Assembly (NCBI GenBank): GCA_964369635.1 | Contig: CAYJGN010000039.1 | Coordinates: forward strand, 1-17,828 | DNA: 17,828 nt | Reading direction: 5' to 3' | DNA from: CAYJGN01 sp964369635 | GTDB lineage: Bacteria > Bacillota > Clostridia > Oscillospirales > Ruminococcaceae | In this document: piece by piece, positions 7,919 to 14,803 of the stretch | How positions within the stretch are numbered: position 1 is the stretch's first letter | Layout: every line of letters begins with the position of its first letter | The notes under the pieces: generated by a model | What the model was told of the DNA's origin: nothing | What the model saw: only the letters and a program-made list of their open reading frames with translations | Database searches by the model: none | Translations under genes and position numbers: made by a program

Positions 7919-9556
7919 TTAAAGTTTAAATTTATTAACGAGATTTTGAAGCGAATTTGCTTCTGCTGATAGCTCTTGACTCGCAGCAGCACTCTCTTCG
8001 CTTGTTGCTGTATTAGTTTGAACAACTTGCGATATCTGCTCTATTCCGTTTGAAATCTCTTTTATTCCCATAGCCTGCTCTTCTGTTGCTCTTGCTATCT
8101 CATCAATAGTCGTTACCATCTGTCCGACCTTATCTGCAAGGCCTTCAAAAGAGGTATTTGCTTTTTCAGCAATATCTTGCCCGGTCTTTACGGCATTCAC
8201 CGACTGCTCTATGAGCGCTGTTGTATTCTTTGCAGCTTCGGAAGATTTTTGCGCTAGATTTCGCACCTCATCGGCAACAACGGCAAATCCTTTACCCGCA
8301 CTGCCAGCTCTTGCCGCCTCAACTGCCGCATTAAGCGCCAATATATTCGTTTGGAAAGCAATATCATCTATAACCTTTATAACTTTACCGATATCTTCTG
8401 AAGTTGCCCCTATTTCCTGCATAGCGCTTAGCATCTTCTGCATATCCTCAAGGGTCGAGGTGGTAACCTCGCCTGAAACAACCGCTAAATCATTAACTTT
8501 TTTGGTATTCTCCGAATTGTCAGAAATCTGAGCTGTTATCTGCTGGAGGTTTCCTGAAAGGATATCAATGCTGTTTGCCTGGTCAATAGCACCATCTGCC
8601 AGCGACTGAGCCCCACTCGCCACCATATTAACGCTTGCATTAATCTGTCCTGCAGAAGTTGATACCTGTGATAGCGCTGTTCTTACCGAGCTTGTCATAT
8701 CTCCAAGCGATTTATAGAGGTTGCTCCAATCGCCAATATAATTATCAGGACTTCCAATATCAACATCCCAATCGCCTTTTGCTATTTTGCTTAGCATCTC
8801 AACAAGCAGAGAGTTTAACGATGTTAGGGTATCTTTCATCTTATTAAATGATTCTCCGAGTCTGCCAACCTCATTATTCGATTTAACATCTATCTCAAAG
8901 CTCATATTTCCCTCTGAGATGCTCTCTGCCGCACTCATAACTAACGCCAGCGGTTTTGCAACGGTTCTATCTATCATGATTTTTGATAATATGCAGACTA
9001 TCAATATAAGTATAATTCCAACTATCATCGAAGTTGTCAGCGCTGAATTTAATGAAGCGTCGTTTGCAGTAGATGGAATTCCCGCAAAAACAACACCTGT
9101 TATTTCTCCGTCCTCATAGTGCGGAATATATGCAGTGAAATGCTTCTCGCCGAGAATAGTAGTCTCACCTTGATAGCTCTCACCTTTATTTAAGACGATA
9201 TCAGCGATTTTAGGGTCGAGAGTCGTCCCAACTGCCCTCTCACCATCTATAATAATAGTTGTGAACTCTCGAACATCTCCGTTAAATATCGTAAACTCAA
9301 GGCTGGTTATCTCCTTTAGCCTATCAAGCACCTCTGTTTTGTCAGCCATCGCCTGAACTTCATGCAGACCGAGCTCATACTCAAGCAGATTTGTTCCGAT
9401 GTTAATCTGGTCCTGAAGCTCAGTATTAACATTATCTCTCGTAACCATACCGCTAATTAAAATCATAACGGTTACAATAGCAGTCGTCATAATTGCAATT
9501 AGGATATTAAACTGCATTGAAAGTTGTCCATTTTTCTTCGCTTTTTGTTTTTTCAT
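7919..9556 (-). CDS. Methyl-accepting chemotaxis protein with CACHE-type sensor
   Basis: The product has 545 residues from the ATG at 9556. GGAGGG lies 4 nt before this ATG; the frame extends to a GTG at 9586 but without a ribosome binding site, so the shorter form is preferred. Order: membrane helix (15-38), extracellular single-CACHE-like domain (about 40-165), second helix (174-195), HAMP (about 195-255, possibly followed by a second HAMP-like segment) and a long signalling coiled coil. The conserved hairpin tip is clear at about 400-432 (QTNILALNAAVEAARAG, then GKGFAVVADEVRNLA). It should control CheA/CheW signalling in response to a small extracellular ligand that cannot be named. There is no C-terminal pentapeptide tether for CheR. 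No che genes are in the window. Downstream on the same strand lie the RNA element and the c-di-GMP operon. Confidence 0.95.
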   Translation of the reverse strand: MKKQKAKKNGQLSMQFNILIAIMTTAIVTVMILISGMVTRDNVNTELQDQINIGTNLLEYELGLHEVQAMADKTEVLDRLKEITSLEFTIFNGDVREFTTIIIDGERAVGTTLDPKIADIVLNKGESYQGETTILGEKHFTAYIPHYEDGEITGVVFAGIPSTANDASLNSALTTSMIVGIILILIVCILSKIMIDRTVAKPLALVMSAAESISEGNMSFEIDVKSNNEVGRLGESFNKMKDTLTSLNSLLVEMLSKIAKGDWDVDIGSPDNYIGDWSNLYKSLGDMTSSVRTALSQVSTSAGQINASVNMVASGAQSLADGAIDQANSIDILSGNLQQITAQISDNSENTKKVNDLAVVSGEVTTSTLEDMQKMLSAMQEIGATSEDIGKVIKVIDDIAFQTNILALNAAVEAARAGSAGKGFAVVADEVRNLAQKSSEAAKNTTALIEQSVNAVKTGQDIAEKANTSFEGLADKVGQMVTTIDEIARATEEQAMGIKEISNGIEQISQVVQTNTATSEESAAASQELSAEANSLQNLVNKFKL

Positions 9557-9833
9557 TTTACCCTCCACTTTTTCGGAATTCTTCACTCTAATATTATTTG
9601 CTATTCATATTTGCATCTTTCAGTTTCTGCTAATCATTTTGATGTTTTGTAGGGTTGCGGTGAGCAAGCAAGCGCCAATGCGGCTATAAAGCGAAGGAGG
9701 CACCGTGTCTCGCAATAAAGTGGTTTATGATATATTAGGTCAACTGAAAGATATATTAACTATATTATCCTATATTTTTTTTAAAAAGTAAATGGATTTT
9801 TGTGCAAATACTGATATTTTACATTATAACGTT
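9557..9833 (-). other. Chemoreceptor leader region with a GC-rich folded segment
   Basis: Between LysR and the chemoreceptor the sequence is AT-rich except at about 9650-9716, which is GC-rich. That segment can pair CGGTG (9658-9662) with CACCG (9701-9705) or, alternatively, TTGCG (9655-9659) with CGCAA (9711-9715). From the promoter suggested at 9764-9792 the leader would be about 200 nt. I do not recognise a c-di-GMP riboswitch in it. No reading frame of note is present. Confidence 0.35.
9764..9792 (-). promoter_or_regulatory. Possible promoter of the chemoreceptor gene
   Basis: Read on the minus strand: TTTACT (9787-9792), a 17-nt spacer and GATAAT (9764-9769). The -35 matches 4 of 6 and the -10 matches 5 of 6. 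The region is very AT-rich, so chance matches are likely. No clear sigma-D (flagellar) motif was found. Confidence 0.3.
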
Positions 9834-10694
9834 TTATCCATTCTCATTATTTATTAATTTTTCCAAAAACTTTGATTTTGATGCACCTTTTAGATATACA
9901 CAACAAAATTCATGGAGCAACTCACTCTCTTTGACCTTTATTATTTTAAGGTTTTTGTTATCTTTTGCAACAGAGCGGTAGACAAACGATATTCCAAGTC
10001 CTGCGGCGACAAGCTCGGTTATCATCTTAAATGAATTCATCTCAACCTTTCGCTCAAAACTATCTATCGACATATTAGCAAGATTTAAAACCCTCTTTAG
10101 CGCCTCTCGCGTTCCGCTCCCCTCTTCGCGCAGGATAAGCCTCTTTTCTAATAGATCTGATAGCTGATACTCCCTCTCGGATAGTTTGTCTCCTACCGAA
10201 GTTATGCAGACAAGCTCTTCCCTGCGATAAACATTATAGCTAAATTCCTCTCTGTCGATAAAACCCTCGATAAAAGCAACGTCAATCTCTCCCTTTTTCA
10301 GTGCTTTTAGCAGATTTTGGGTGTTATCAACAGTTATGGTGAGTGATATCTCATCGCTTTGAAGAAGCTTTTTTATCTCTTCTATAATTACATAATCGCC
10401 AATAGTTTTAGTCGCTCCGACTTTAAAGCTCTCTCCTTCTTTCGATAAAAGCTCTTTTTTTAGCTTGTTGCTATTATAACTTGCACTTCTTGCATATTCC
10501 TCTAAAATATCTGCTTTGGCTGTTTTTTTAAGAGTTTTATTTTTATAGCTAAAGAGCTTGCATCCATATAGCCGCTCAAGCTGCTTTATATGGTGGGTAA
10601 CTGCCGGCTGGGTCATATTTAACCGCTCTGCCGTTTTTCGATAGCTATTTGTATCGCATAGGACAAGGAATGTTTCGATTTTATAATCAAGCAT
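9834..10694 (-). CDS. LysR-family transcriptional regulator
   Basis: The product has 286 residues from the ATG at 10694. GAGG lies 6 nt before this ATG, so the upstream in-frame TTG at 10706 is rejected. Residues 1-60 form the LysR helix-turn-helix (MLDYKIETFLVLCDTNSYRK, then AERLNMTQPAVTHHIKQLE). The rest is the periplasmic-binding-like effector domain, with the usual LREEGSGTRE segment and VAAGLGISFV near the C-terminus. Length is normal. It is divergent from a YeiH-type transporter gene across about 100 bp, an arrangement also seen for E. coli yeiE/yeiH, so it probably controls that gene and itself. The effector is unknown. No clear terminator follows it. Confidence 0.93.
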   Translation of the reverse strand: MLDYKIETFLVLCDTNSYRKTAERLNMTQPAVTHHIKQLERLYGCKLFSYKNKTLKKTAKADILEEYARSASYNSNKLKKELLSKEGESFKVGATKTIGDYVIIEEIKKLLQSDEISLTITVDNTQNLLKALKKGEIDVAFIEGFIDREEFSYNVYRREELVCITSVGDKLSEREYQLSDLLEKRLILREEGSGTREALKRVLNLANMSIDSFERKVEMNSFKMITELVAAGLGISFVYRSVAKDNKNLKIIKVKESELLHEFCCVYLKGASKSKFLEKLINNENG

Positions 10695-10708
10695 ATCAAA
10701 CCTCAATA

Positions 10709-10744
10709 AAAATTATTTATCAATCAATTAAAATCAATAATTTT
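10709..10744. promoter_or_regulatory. Inverted repeat between lysR and the transporter, possible LysR site
   Basis: AAAATTATT (10709-10717) and AATAATTTT (10736-10744) are perfect 9-bp inverted arms around an 18-bp AT-rich core that repeats TCAAT. The site lies in the shared divergent promoter region. LysR sites are typically AT-rich dyads of this sort, but binding is inferred and AT richness makes chance palindromes common. Confidence 0.4.
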
Positions 10745-10793
10745 ATTTTATAGCAAGTTTGTGTTAAAATCAATAGTGAAAGTAGGGGGTATT

Positions 10794-11810
10794 ATGAAAA
10801 ATTGGATTGTTGGCGTTATCTTAAGTTTACTTGTTGCCGTTGTATCGGTATTTTTGGAAAATCTTATGCCGGTACATATTATCGGTGGTTCGGTCATAGC
10901 ATTATTTATAGGTATTACTATAAATTTCTTTTGGAACGGGGTTTCCGACTATAAGAACGGGCTCGATTTTGTTTCAAAAAGAGTTTTGAAGTTTGCGATT
11001 ATTCTGCTCGGCGCTTCGCTTAGCGTTTCGACTATTCTAACGGTCGGAAAAAACTCGCTCATCGTTATGGTATTCACCCTCGCAACCTGCTTTGGTGGCG
11101 GATATTTTATAGGCAAAGCGCTCGGACTCAACTGGAAGATGGCAAGCCTAATTTCTGCGGGCACCGGCATCTGCGGCGGCTCGGCAATAGCTGCTATCTC
11201 ACCTGTTATCGAAGCAGATGATACCGATATAGCTTTTGGAATGTCTGCAACATTTATCTTCGATATGATAATGATTATAATTTTCCCACTTATGGGAATG
11301 GCACTTGGCCTCACAGACGAAGCTTATGGTCTCTGGGCAGGGACTGCCGTTAATGATACCTCGAGTGTTGTTGCTGCGGGATATGCTTTTTCTGAGATGG
11401 CGGGCGACTATGCAACGATGGTTAAACTAACAAGAACGATAACTATAATACCAACAGTTATTGCATTTGCTTTTATAAACGTTCATGTTAAACGAAAAGC
11501 CGCAATATCGACAGGCGAGAAAGTTTCGCGCGGCAAGATAAACTTCTTTGCGATAATTCCATTCTTTATCATAGGATTTCTCGCGATGGCAATTTTTAAC
11601 AGCGCAGGACTTATTCCGGTAGCTGTCTCAACAGCACTTAAAGATGCAAGCAAATTCTTGATGGTCTGCTCACTTGCGGCCATTGGACTCAAAACTGATA
11701 TCCGACATATGAAGGCAGCTGGAATTAAACCCATGCTCTTCGGGTTTATAATCTCAGCTTTGGTGGTTATTGTTGCTATATCCGTTCAATATGCAGTAGG
11801 TATTGTTTAG
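10794..11810 (+). CDS. YeiH/UPF0324 family membrane transporter (putative sulfate exporter family)
   Basis: The product has 338 residues from the ATG at 10794. GGGGGT lies 3 nt before it; the in-frame GTG at 10761 lacks a ribosome binding site. It is almost entirely hydrophobic, with about ten membrane segments. Family hallmarks are visible: LLGASLSVSTIL, SAGTGICGGSAIAAISPVI, AGTAVNDTSSVVAAGYAFSE, and a C-terminal LAAIGLKTDI. Databases often label this family putative sulfate exporter, but the substrate is not well established. The gene is divergent from a LysR gene and closed by a strong terminator, so it is a single-gene unit probably under LysR control. Confidence 0.93.
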   Translation: MKNWIVGVILSLLVAVVSVFLENLMPVHIIGGSVIALFIGITINFFWNGVSDYKNGLDFVSKRVLKFAIILLGASLSVSTILTVGKNSLIVMVFTLATCFGGGYFIGKALGLNWKMASLISAGTGICGGSAIAAISPVIEADDTDIAFGMSATFIFDMIMIIIFPLMGMALGLTDEAYGLWAGTAVNDTSSVVAAGYAFSEMAGDYATMVKLTRTITIIPTVIAFAFINVHVKRKAAISTGEKVSRGKINFFAIIPFFIIGFLAMAIFNSAGLIPVAVSTALKDASKFLMVCSLAAIGLKTDIRHMKAAGIKPMLFGFIISALVVIVAISVQYAVGIV

Positions 11811-11843
11811 ATTGTGACCTTGTTTTGATATAGAATGAAAGAA

Positions 11844-11877
11844 ACGAAAAAAGACAACTTCGGTTGTCTTTTTTCGT
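11844..11877. terminator. Strong intrinsic terminator with UUCG loop
   Basis: A perfect 15-bp stem (11844-11858 with 11863-11877) closes on a TTCG tetraloop. The arms contain A6 and T6 tracts, so it can work in both directions. It lies 34 nt after the transporter stop codon. Confidence 0.92.
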
Positions 11878-11987
11878 TGTAGTTTAAAGTTTATTTTTTA
11901 AAAATCTTATCTCTTTGCTATCTCCTATTACAGAAAAATCCCCTACTAATCTCTATTTTGAAAACTTAGGTTGCAAGGCAGTACCAA
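11878..11987. other. Short intergenic stretch, no gene seen
   Basis: AT-rich sequence between the transporter terminator and the tandem repeats. Nothing recognisable was found in it. Confidence 0.4.
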
Positions 11988-12110
11988 GAGCGGCAGCGTT
12001 TGGAGCGACATCGTCTCGGAGCGGCAGCGTCTCGGAGCGACAGCGTTTTGGGCGGCAGCGTTTTGGGCGGCAGCGTTTTGGGCGGCAGCGTTTTGGGCGG
12101 CAGCGTTTTG
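11988..12110. repeat. GC-rich 15/16-bp tandem repeat, cut by the assembly gap
   Basis: Eight units are visible. The last four, from 12051, are identical 15-mers GGCGGCAGCGTTTTG. Before them are three 16-bp units of the form GAGCG(G/A)CA(G/T)CG plus TCTCG or TTTTG (12003-12050), and a 15-bp first unit at 11988-12002. The array grows more uniform toward the gap and stops at its edge, so it probably continues inside. Reading frames across it give pentapeptide repeats in every frame, as any 15-bp repeat does, and they contain N, so no gene is called. Confidence 0.9.
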
Positions 12111-12210
12111 NNNNNNNNNNNNNNNNNNNNNNNNNNNNNNNNNNNNNNNNNNNNNNNNNNNNNNNNNNNNNNNNNNNNNNNNNNNNNNNNNNNNNNNNNN
12201 NNNNNNNNNN
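12111..12210. other. Assembly gap of 100 N
   Basis: Exactly 100 undetermined bases, the conventional length for a gap of unknown size. It follows directly on identical tandem repeat units, a typical cause of assembly collapse. Confidence 0.98.
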
Positions 12211-12224
12211 GGCAGTCCCGCACT

Positions 12225-12284
12225 GTCGATTTGAAAAATCGACCGCCGCACGAAGTGCGGTGGCAAACGGATGAAATCCGTTTG
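12225..12284. repeat. Array of three abutting hairpins with identical GAA loops
   Basis: Hairpin 1 is GTCGATTT-GAA-AAATCGAC (12225-12243). Hairpin 2 is CGCCGCAC-GAA-GTGCGGTG (12244-12262), with one G-T pair. Hairpin 3 is CAAACGGAT-GAA-ATCCGTTTG (12264-12284). The stems of 8-9 bp have unrelated sequences, while the loop is the same each time. A G-rich tract (GGTGCGGGGCGGGGCGG) follows at 12284-12300. The region lies between convergent genes, downstream of the acetyltransferase on the minus strand. Confidence 0.75.
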
Positions 12285-12321
12285 GTGCGGGGCGGGGCGG
12301 CAAACCCCTCTGCTCTCTTTT

Positions 12322-12867
12322 CTATTTTATAGTCTCACTCACCACCCGAGCAGGTTTTCCAAAAACACGCTCATTTGCTAAAACATCTTTTGTCACGACG
12401 CTTCCTGCCTCAACAACTGCATTATCTCCGATAGTCACCCCTGGCAATATTACCGAGTTTGACCCTATCATAACGTTGTTTCCTATTGAAATAGGCTTTT
12501 GTCCATATATTGCATATTTTGAGGTTCGAAACCTCTGTGTTGGATGGGTCGGATGGGAAACAGCAGCTATTACAACAAAGCTCCCTATCCGCACATTATC
12601 CCCGATAGTCACCTTTTCAAAATCGAGTATTGTTAAATTATTTGCCGCATAAAAATTATCGCCAATCGAAATATTAGTCCCTTTATCTATAAACATCGGC
12701 TGTTCTATTATGCAGTTTTCTCCAACTTTAAAAAAGAATTCACTTAAGATTTTTTGCCTTGTTTCTAAATCATCTGTTGCTGTTTGGTTATAGGCGCGAA
12801 AAAGACCTTTCGACCATATAACCGCCTCATACCATCCTTTTGAATAGCTACCTCTATATGGTTCCAT
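12322..12867 (-). CDS. Hexapeptide-repeat O-acetyltransferase (maltose/galactoside type)
   Basis: The product has 181 residues from the ATG at 12867. GGAG lies 6 nt upstream; the GTG at 12879 overlaps that ribosome binding site and is rejected. After a helical N-terminal segment (about 1-50) come left-handed beta-helix hexapeptide repeats: ISIGDNFYAANN, VTIGDNVRIG, ISIGNNVMIGSNSVILPGVTIGDNAVVEAGSVVTKDV. The segment SHPTHPTQR carries the catalytic histidine expected in this family. The protein should transfer acetyl from acetyl-CoA to a sugar hydroxyl as a trimer in the cytoplasm. The acceptor is unknown. It is the last gene of the two-component operon, 125 bp after a related gene. Confidence 0.9.
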   Translation of the reverse strand: MEPYRGSYSKGWYEAVIWSKGLFRAYNQTATDDLETRQKILSEFFFKVGENCIIEQPMFIDKGTNISIGDNFYAANNLTILDFEKVTIGDNVRIGSFVVIAAVSHPTHPTQRFRTSKYAIYGQKPISIGNNVMIGSNSVILPGVTIGDNAVVEAGSVVTKDVLANERVFGKPARVVSETIK

Positions 12868-12992
12868 ATAGCACTCCACTTCTCATTTAATAGCCTCTAT
12901 CTATTTCTAAATGCTCAATATTTTGCCTGCTTTGTTTGTGGGCACGGGGGCGCCCGGTCGTTTTTTGAAAACTCATATCTCTAATCAAAAAT
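12868..12992 (-). other. Gap between the two acetyltransferase genes
   Basis: AT-rich spacer with one GC-rich patch (12939-12957) that can form short GGGC/GCCC or CGGG/CCCG stems, followed on the plus strand by TTTTTT (12961-12966). On the minus strand, the direction of the operon, no T-run follows the patch, so read-through to the last gene is possible. Confidence 0.4.
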
Positions 12993-13550
12993 TTAGTCTG
13001 GAATTAAATCGTCATCGGTTATCTCTCGTATAACCTTACATGGCGCCCCTCCCGCAACGGACATCGGCGGAATACTTTTATTGACAACACTCCCCGCCGC
13101 TATAATGCTTCCATATCCTATGGTAACACCGGGTAGGATAGTGCAGTTTGCGCCAACCCAAACGCTATCCTCGATAATAATCGGCTTCGATCCCCTCATC
13201 GCACGCTCGTCGAGTCTTTTCCTCTGTGTTGGATGTAGCGGATGGGAAGCTGATGTTATAACAACATTTGGTCCGATATAGCAGTTTTTTCCAAATATTA
13301 TCTTCTCATAATCGAGAAGGGTCAGATTATAGTTTGAATAAAAGTTGTCCCCAAGGGTTACGTTCTCACCGTTATCAATCCTTATCGGCGGCTCTAAAAT
13401 GCACTCTTTTCCGATATTTGCAATTAGTTTCTCTAAAATCTCTTCTCGCTTTTTTTGCTCGGTATGAGCACTGTCGTTATATTCTCGAACAAGCGCTCTC
13501 GGCTCTATTATCGAGTCAAACCATAGTTTATTATAATTTCCTGTATACAT
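12993..13550 (-). CDS. Hexapeptide-repeat O-acetyltransferase, paralogue
   Basis: The product has 185 residues from the ATG at 13550, preceded by GGAGGAG at 5 nt. The plan matches its downstream neighbour: helical N-terminus, then hexapeptide repeats (VTLGDNFYSNYNLTLLDYEKIIFGKNCYIG, then VWVGANCTILPGVTIGYGSIIAAGSVV) and catalytic SASHPLHPTQRKR. The ending AGGAPCKVIREI is typical of maltose/nodulation-type acetyltransferases. It starts 13 nt after the stop of the HtrA-like gene, so it belongs to that operon. Possible roles are acetylation of an envelope sugar or detoxification of sugars. The sequence does not decide. Confidence 0.92.
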   Translation of the reverse strand: MYTGNYNKLWFDSIIEPRALVREYNDSAHTEQKKREEILEKLIANIGKECILEPPIRIDNGENVTLGDNFYSNYNLTLLDYEKIIFGKNCYIGPNVVITSASHPLHPTQRKRLDERAMRGSKPIIIEDSVWVGANCTILPGVTIGYGSIIAAGSVVNKSIPPMSVAGGAPCKVIREITDDDLIPD

Positions 13551-13563
13551 ATTATCTCCTCCT

Positions 13564-14793
13564 TTAAGTTGTTAGTATCAAGCTTAGCTGTTCTGTGCTA
13601 TAGCTTCCGTTTGGATTTTCAAAATATATAGTTATCGTTATGGGATTTCCCATATCGTGCAGAGCTATCTCTTCATAAAGCTCTGATATAAGAGTTGTTG
13701 AAACACCATCAACCTCGGTTATAATGTCCCCTACCTCTGCACCAGCCCTATATAGTGCACTTTCCTCGTCAATCTCAGATATCATAAGTCCTTTTGGCAG
13801 ATTATACTGCTCTGCCGCAATATCTGAAATCTCGATAACATCCGCCCCGATAGTCACCCTACCTTCGAGAATATTACCATTAACAATAGCATTCACAACA
13901 CGAGCAATCTCTTCACCATATAAAAGGTATCCGCCACTTTCGCTAAACCCTATAATAATTCCTATTATATTTCCATCGCTGTTAATAGCGGGAGCTCCTT
14001 TGCTATATTCATTTGCAATCATATCAACTTCCATGCAGAGGGCGGTATATCCTATTGCGGTTTTAATCTCGCGTTCTGTCGCAGAGACCATCGCCTGCGA
14101 AGCGCCACCGCTTCCGCCGACCGCTGAAAATCTGGGACTTCCGATAATCGTTAGTATTTCGGCAACTTCGGTGTTGTTACCACTTGTGAAAACAGCTCTT
14201 GTAAGGTTATCAACATCTATATCTAAAACAGCTATTCCTGTTTTTGTATCATAACCTATAATACTACCTCTATATTCATCGCCATTATCAAGGGTAACCG
14301 TTATTAAAGAGGCATCTTGCACAATCTCACTCACAGTAACTATATAGCCATCGTCTGAGAAGATAACACCAGTGCCGACACGGGTATCGGTTATGTCATT
14401 AAAATACCCGGTAACAGTTACAACGCTTCCTCGAAGCGACTCTACCGTATCTATATTCACCTCTTCTGCATCCGGCTCATCCTCTTCTGTACCCTCTGGG
14501 TCTGCAAGGATAATCGGCGGAATAATAGTATCGGTATCGGTCGGTGGACGAAGGGTTTCTGCGCTATCATCATTAAAACTTGAAACAAAGATAGTAACCG
14601 TTACGATAAGAGCAACAACCACGATAAGAACAAGGATAAAAAATCCTTTGTTTAGCGCACCAGGTGCTGCGGCGCGTTTTTTTCCATTATCGACTATATT
14701 CGTATATTCATTAATATCAAATCGGTACCGAACACCCTCCTCAATATCTTTACGGTCTATTTCACCTGTCGGCCGCTCGTTATACTTTGCCAT
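13564..14793 (-). CDS. Membrane-anchored HtrA/DegP-like protein with PDZ domain, probable pseudoprotease
   Basis: The product has 409 residues from the ATG at 14793, with GGTGG upstream; the start at 14856 would overlap the kinase gene and is rejected. Order: cytoplasmic N-terminus (1-48), one membrane helix (about 50-72), an acidic Pro/Thr-rich linker (73-117), a trypsin-like HtrA domain (about 118-300) and a PDZ domain (about 308-405). Compared with the HtrA pattern, the catalytic His position (GYIVTNxHVV) reads GYIVTVSEIV with E156, and the Asp of DxAVL is G186. Only the Ser survives (S264, in EYSKGAPAI instead of GNSGGPL). Proteolysis is therefore unlikely; a binding or sensing role via the PDZ domain is inferred. 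It lies 10 nt after the kinase gene, recalling walRK-htrA type arrangements in Bacillota. Confidence 0.9.
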   Translation of the reverse strand: MAKYNERPTGEIDRKDIEEGVRYRFDINEYTNIVDNGKKRAAAPGALNKGFFILVLIVVVALIVTVTIFVSSFNDDSAETLRPPTDTDTIIPPIILADPEGTEEDEPDAEEVNIDTVESLRGSVVTVTGYFNDITDTRVGTGVIFSDDGYIVTVSEIVQDASLITVTLDNGDEYRGSIIGYDTKTGIAVLDIDVDNLTRAVFTSGNNTEVAEILTIIGSPRFSAVGGSGGASQAMVSATEREIKTAIGYTALCMEVDMIANEYSKGAPAINSDGNIIGIIIGFSESGGYLLYGEEIARVVNAIVNGNILEGRVTIGADVIEISDIAAEQYNLPKGLMISEIDEESALYRAGAEVGDIITEVDGVSTTLISELYEEIALHDMGNPITITIYFENPNGSYSTEQLSLILTT

Positions 14794-14803
14794 AATCCAC
14801 CAC

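Noticed and set aside
9659..9718. Short plus-strand frame ending KRRRHRVSQ, looking like a gene tail.
   Set aside because: A stop codon lies just upstream in frame and there is no start signal, so it is too short to support.
11915..12332. Several overlapping frames with pentapeptide repeats (such as QNAAA or GGSVL).
   Set aside because: A 15-bp repeat keeps all frames open, and every frame passes through the 100-N gap.
12939..12966. GC-rich hairpin followed by T6 on the plus strand, as a terminator.
   Set aside because: The stem is only 4 bp, there is no plus-strand gene upstream, and on the operon strand there is no T-run after it.
13724..14254. Long plus-strand frame (176 codons) opposite the HtrA-like gene.
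   Set aside because: It is a low-complexity Ser/Ile/Pro-rich shadow of a well-supported minus-strand gene. The same holds for the other opposite-strand frames.
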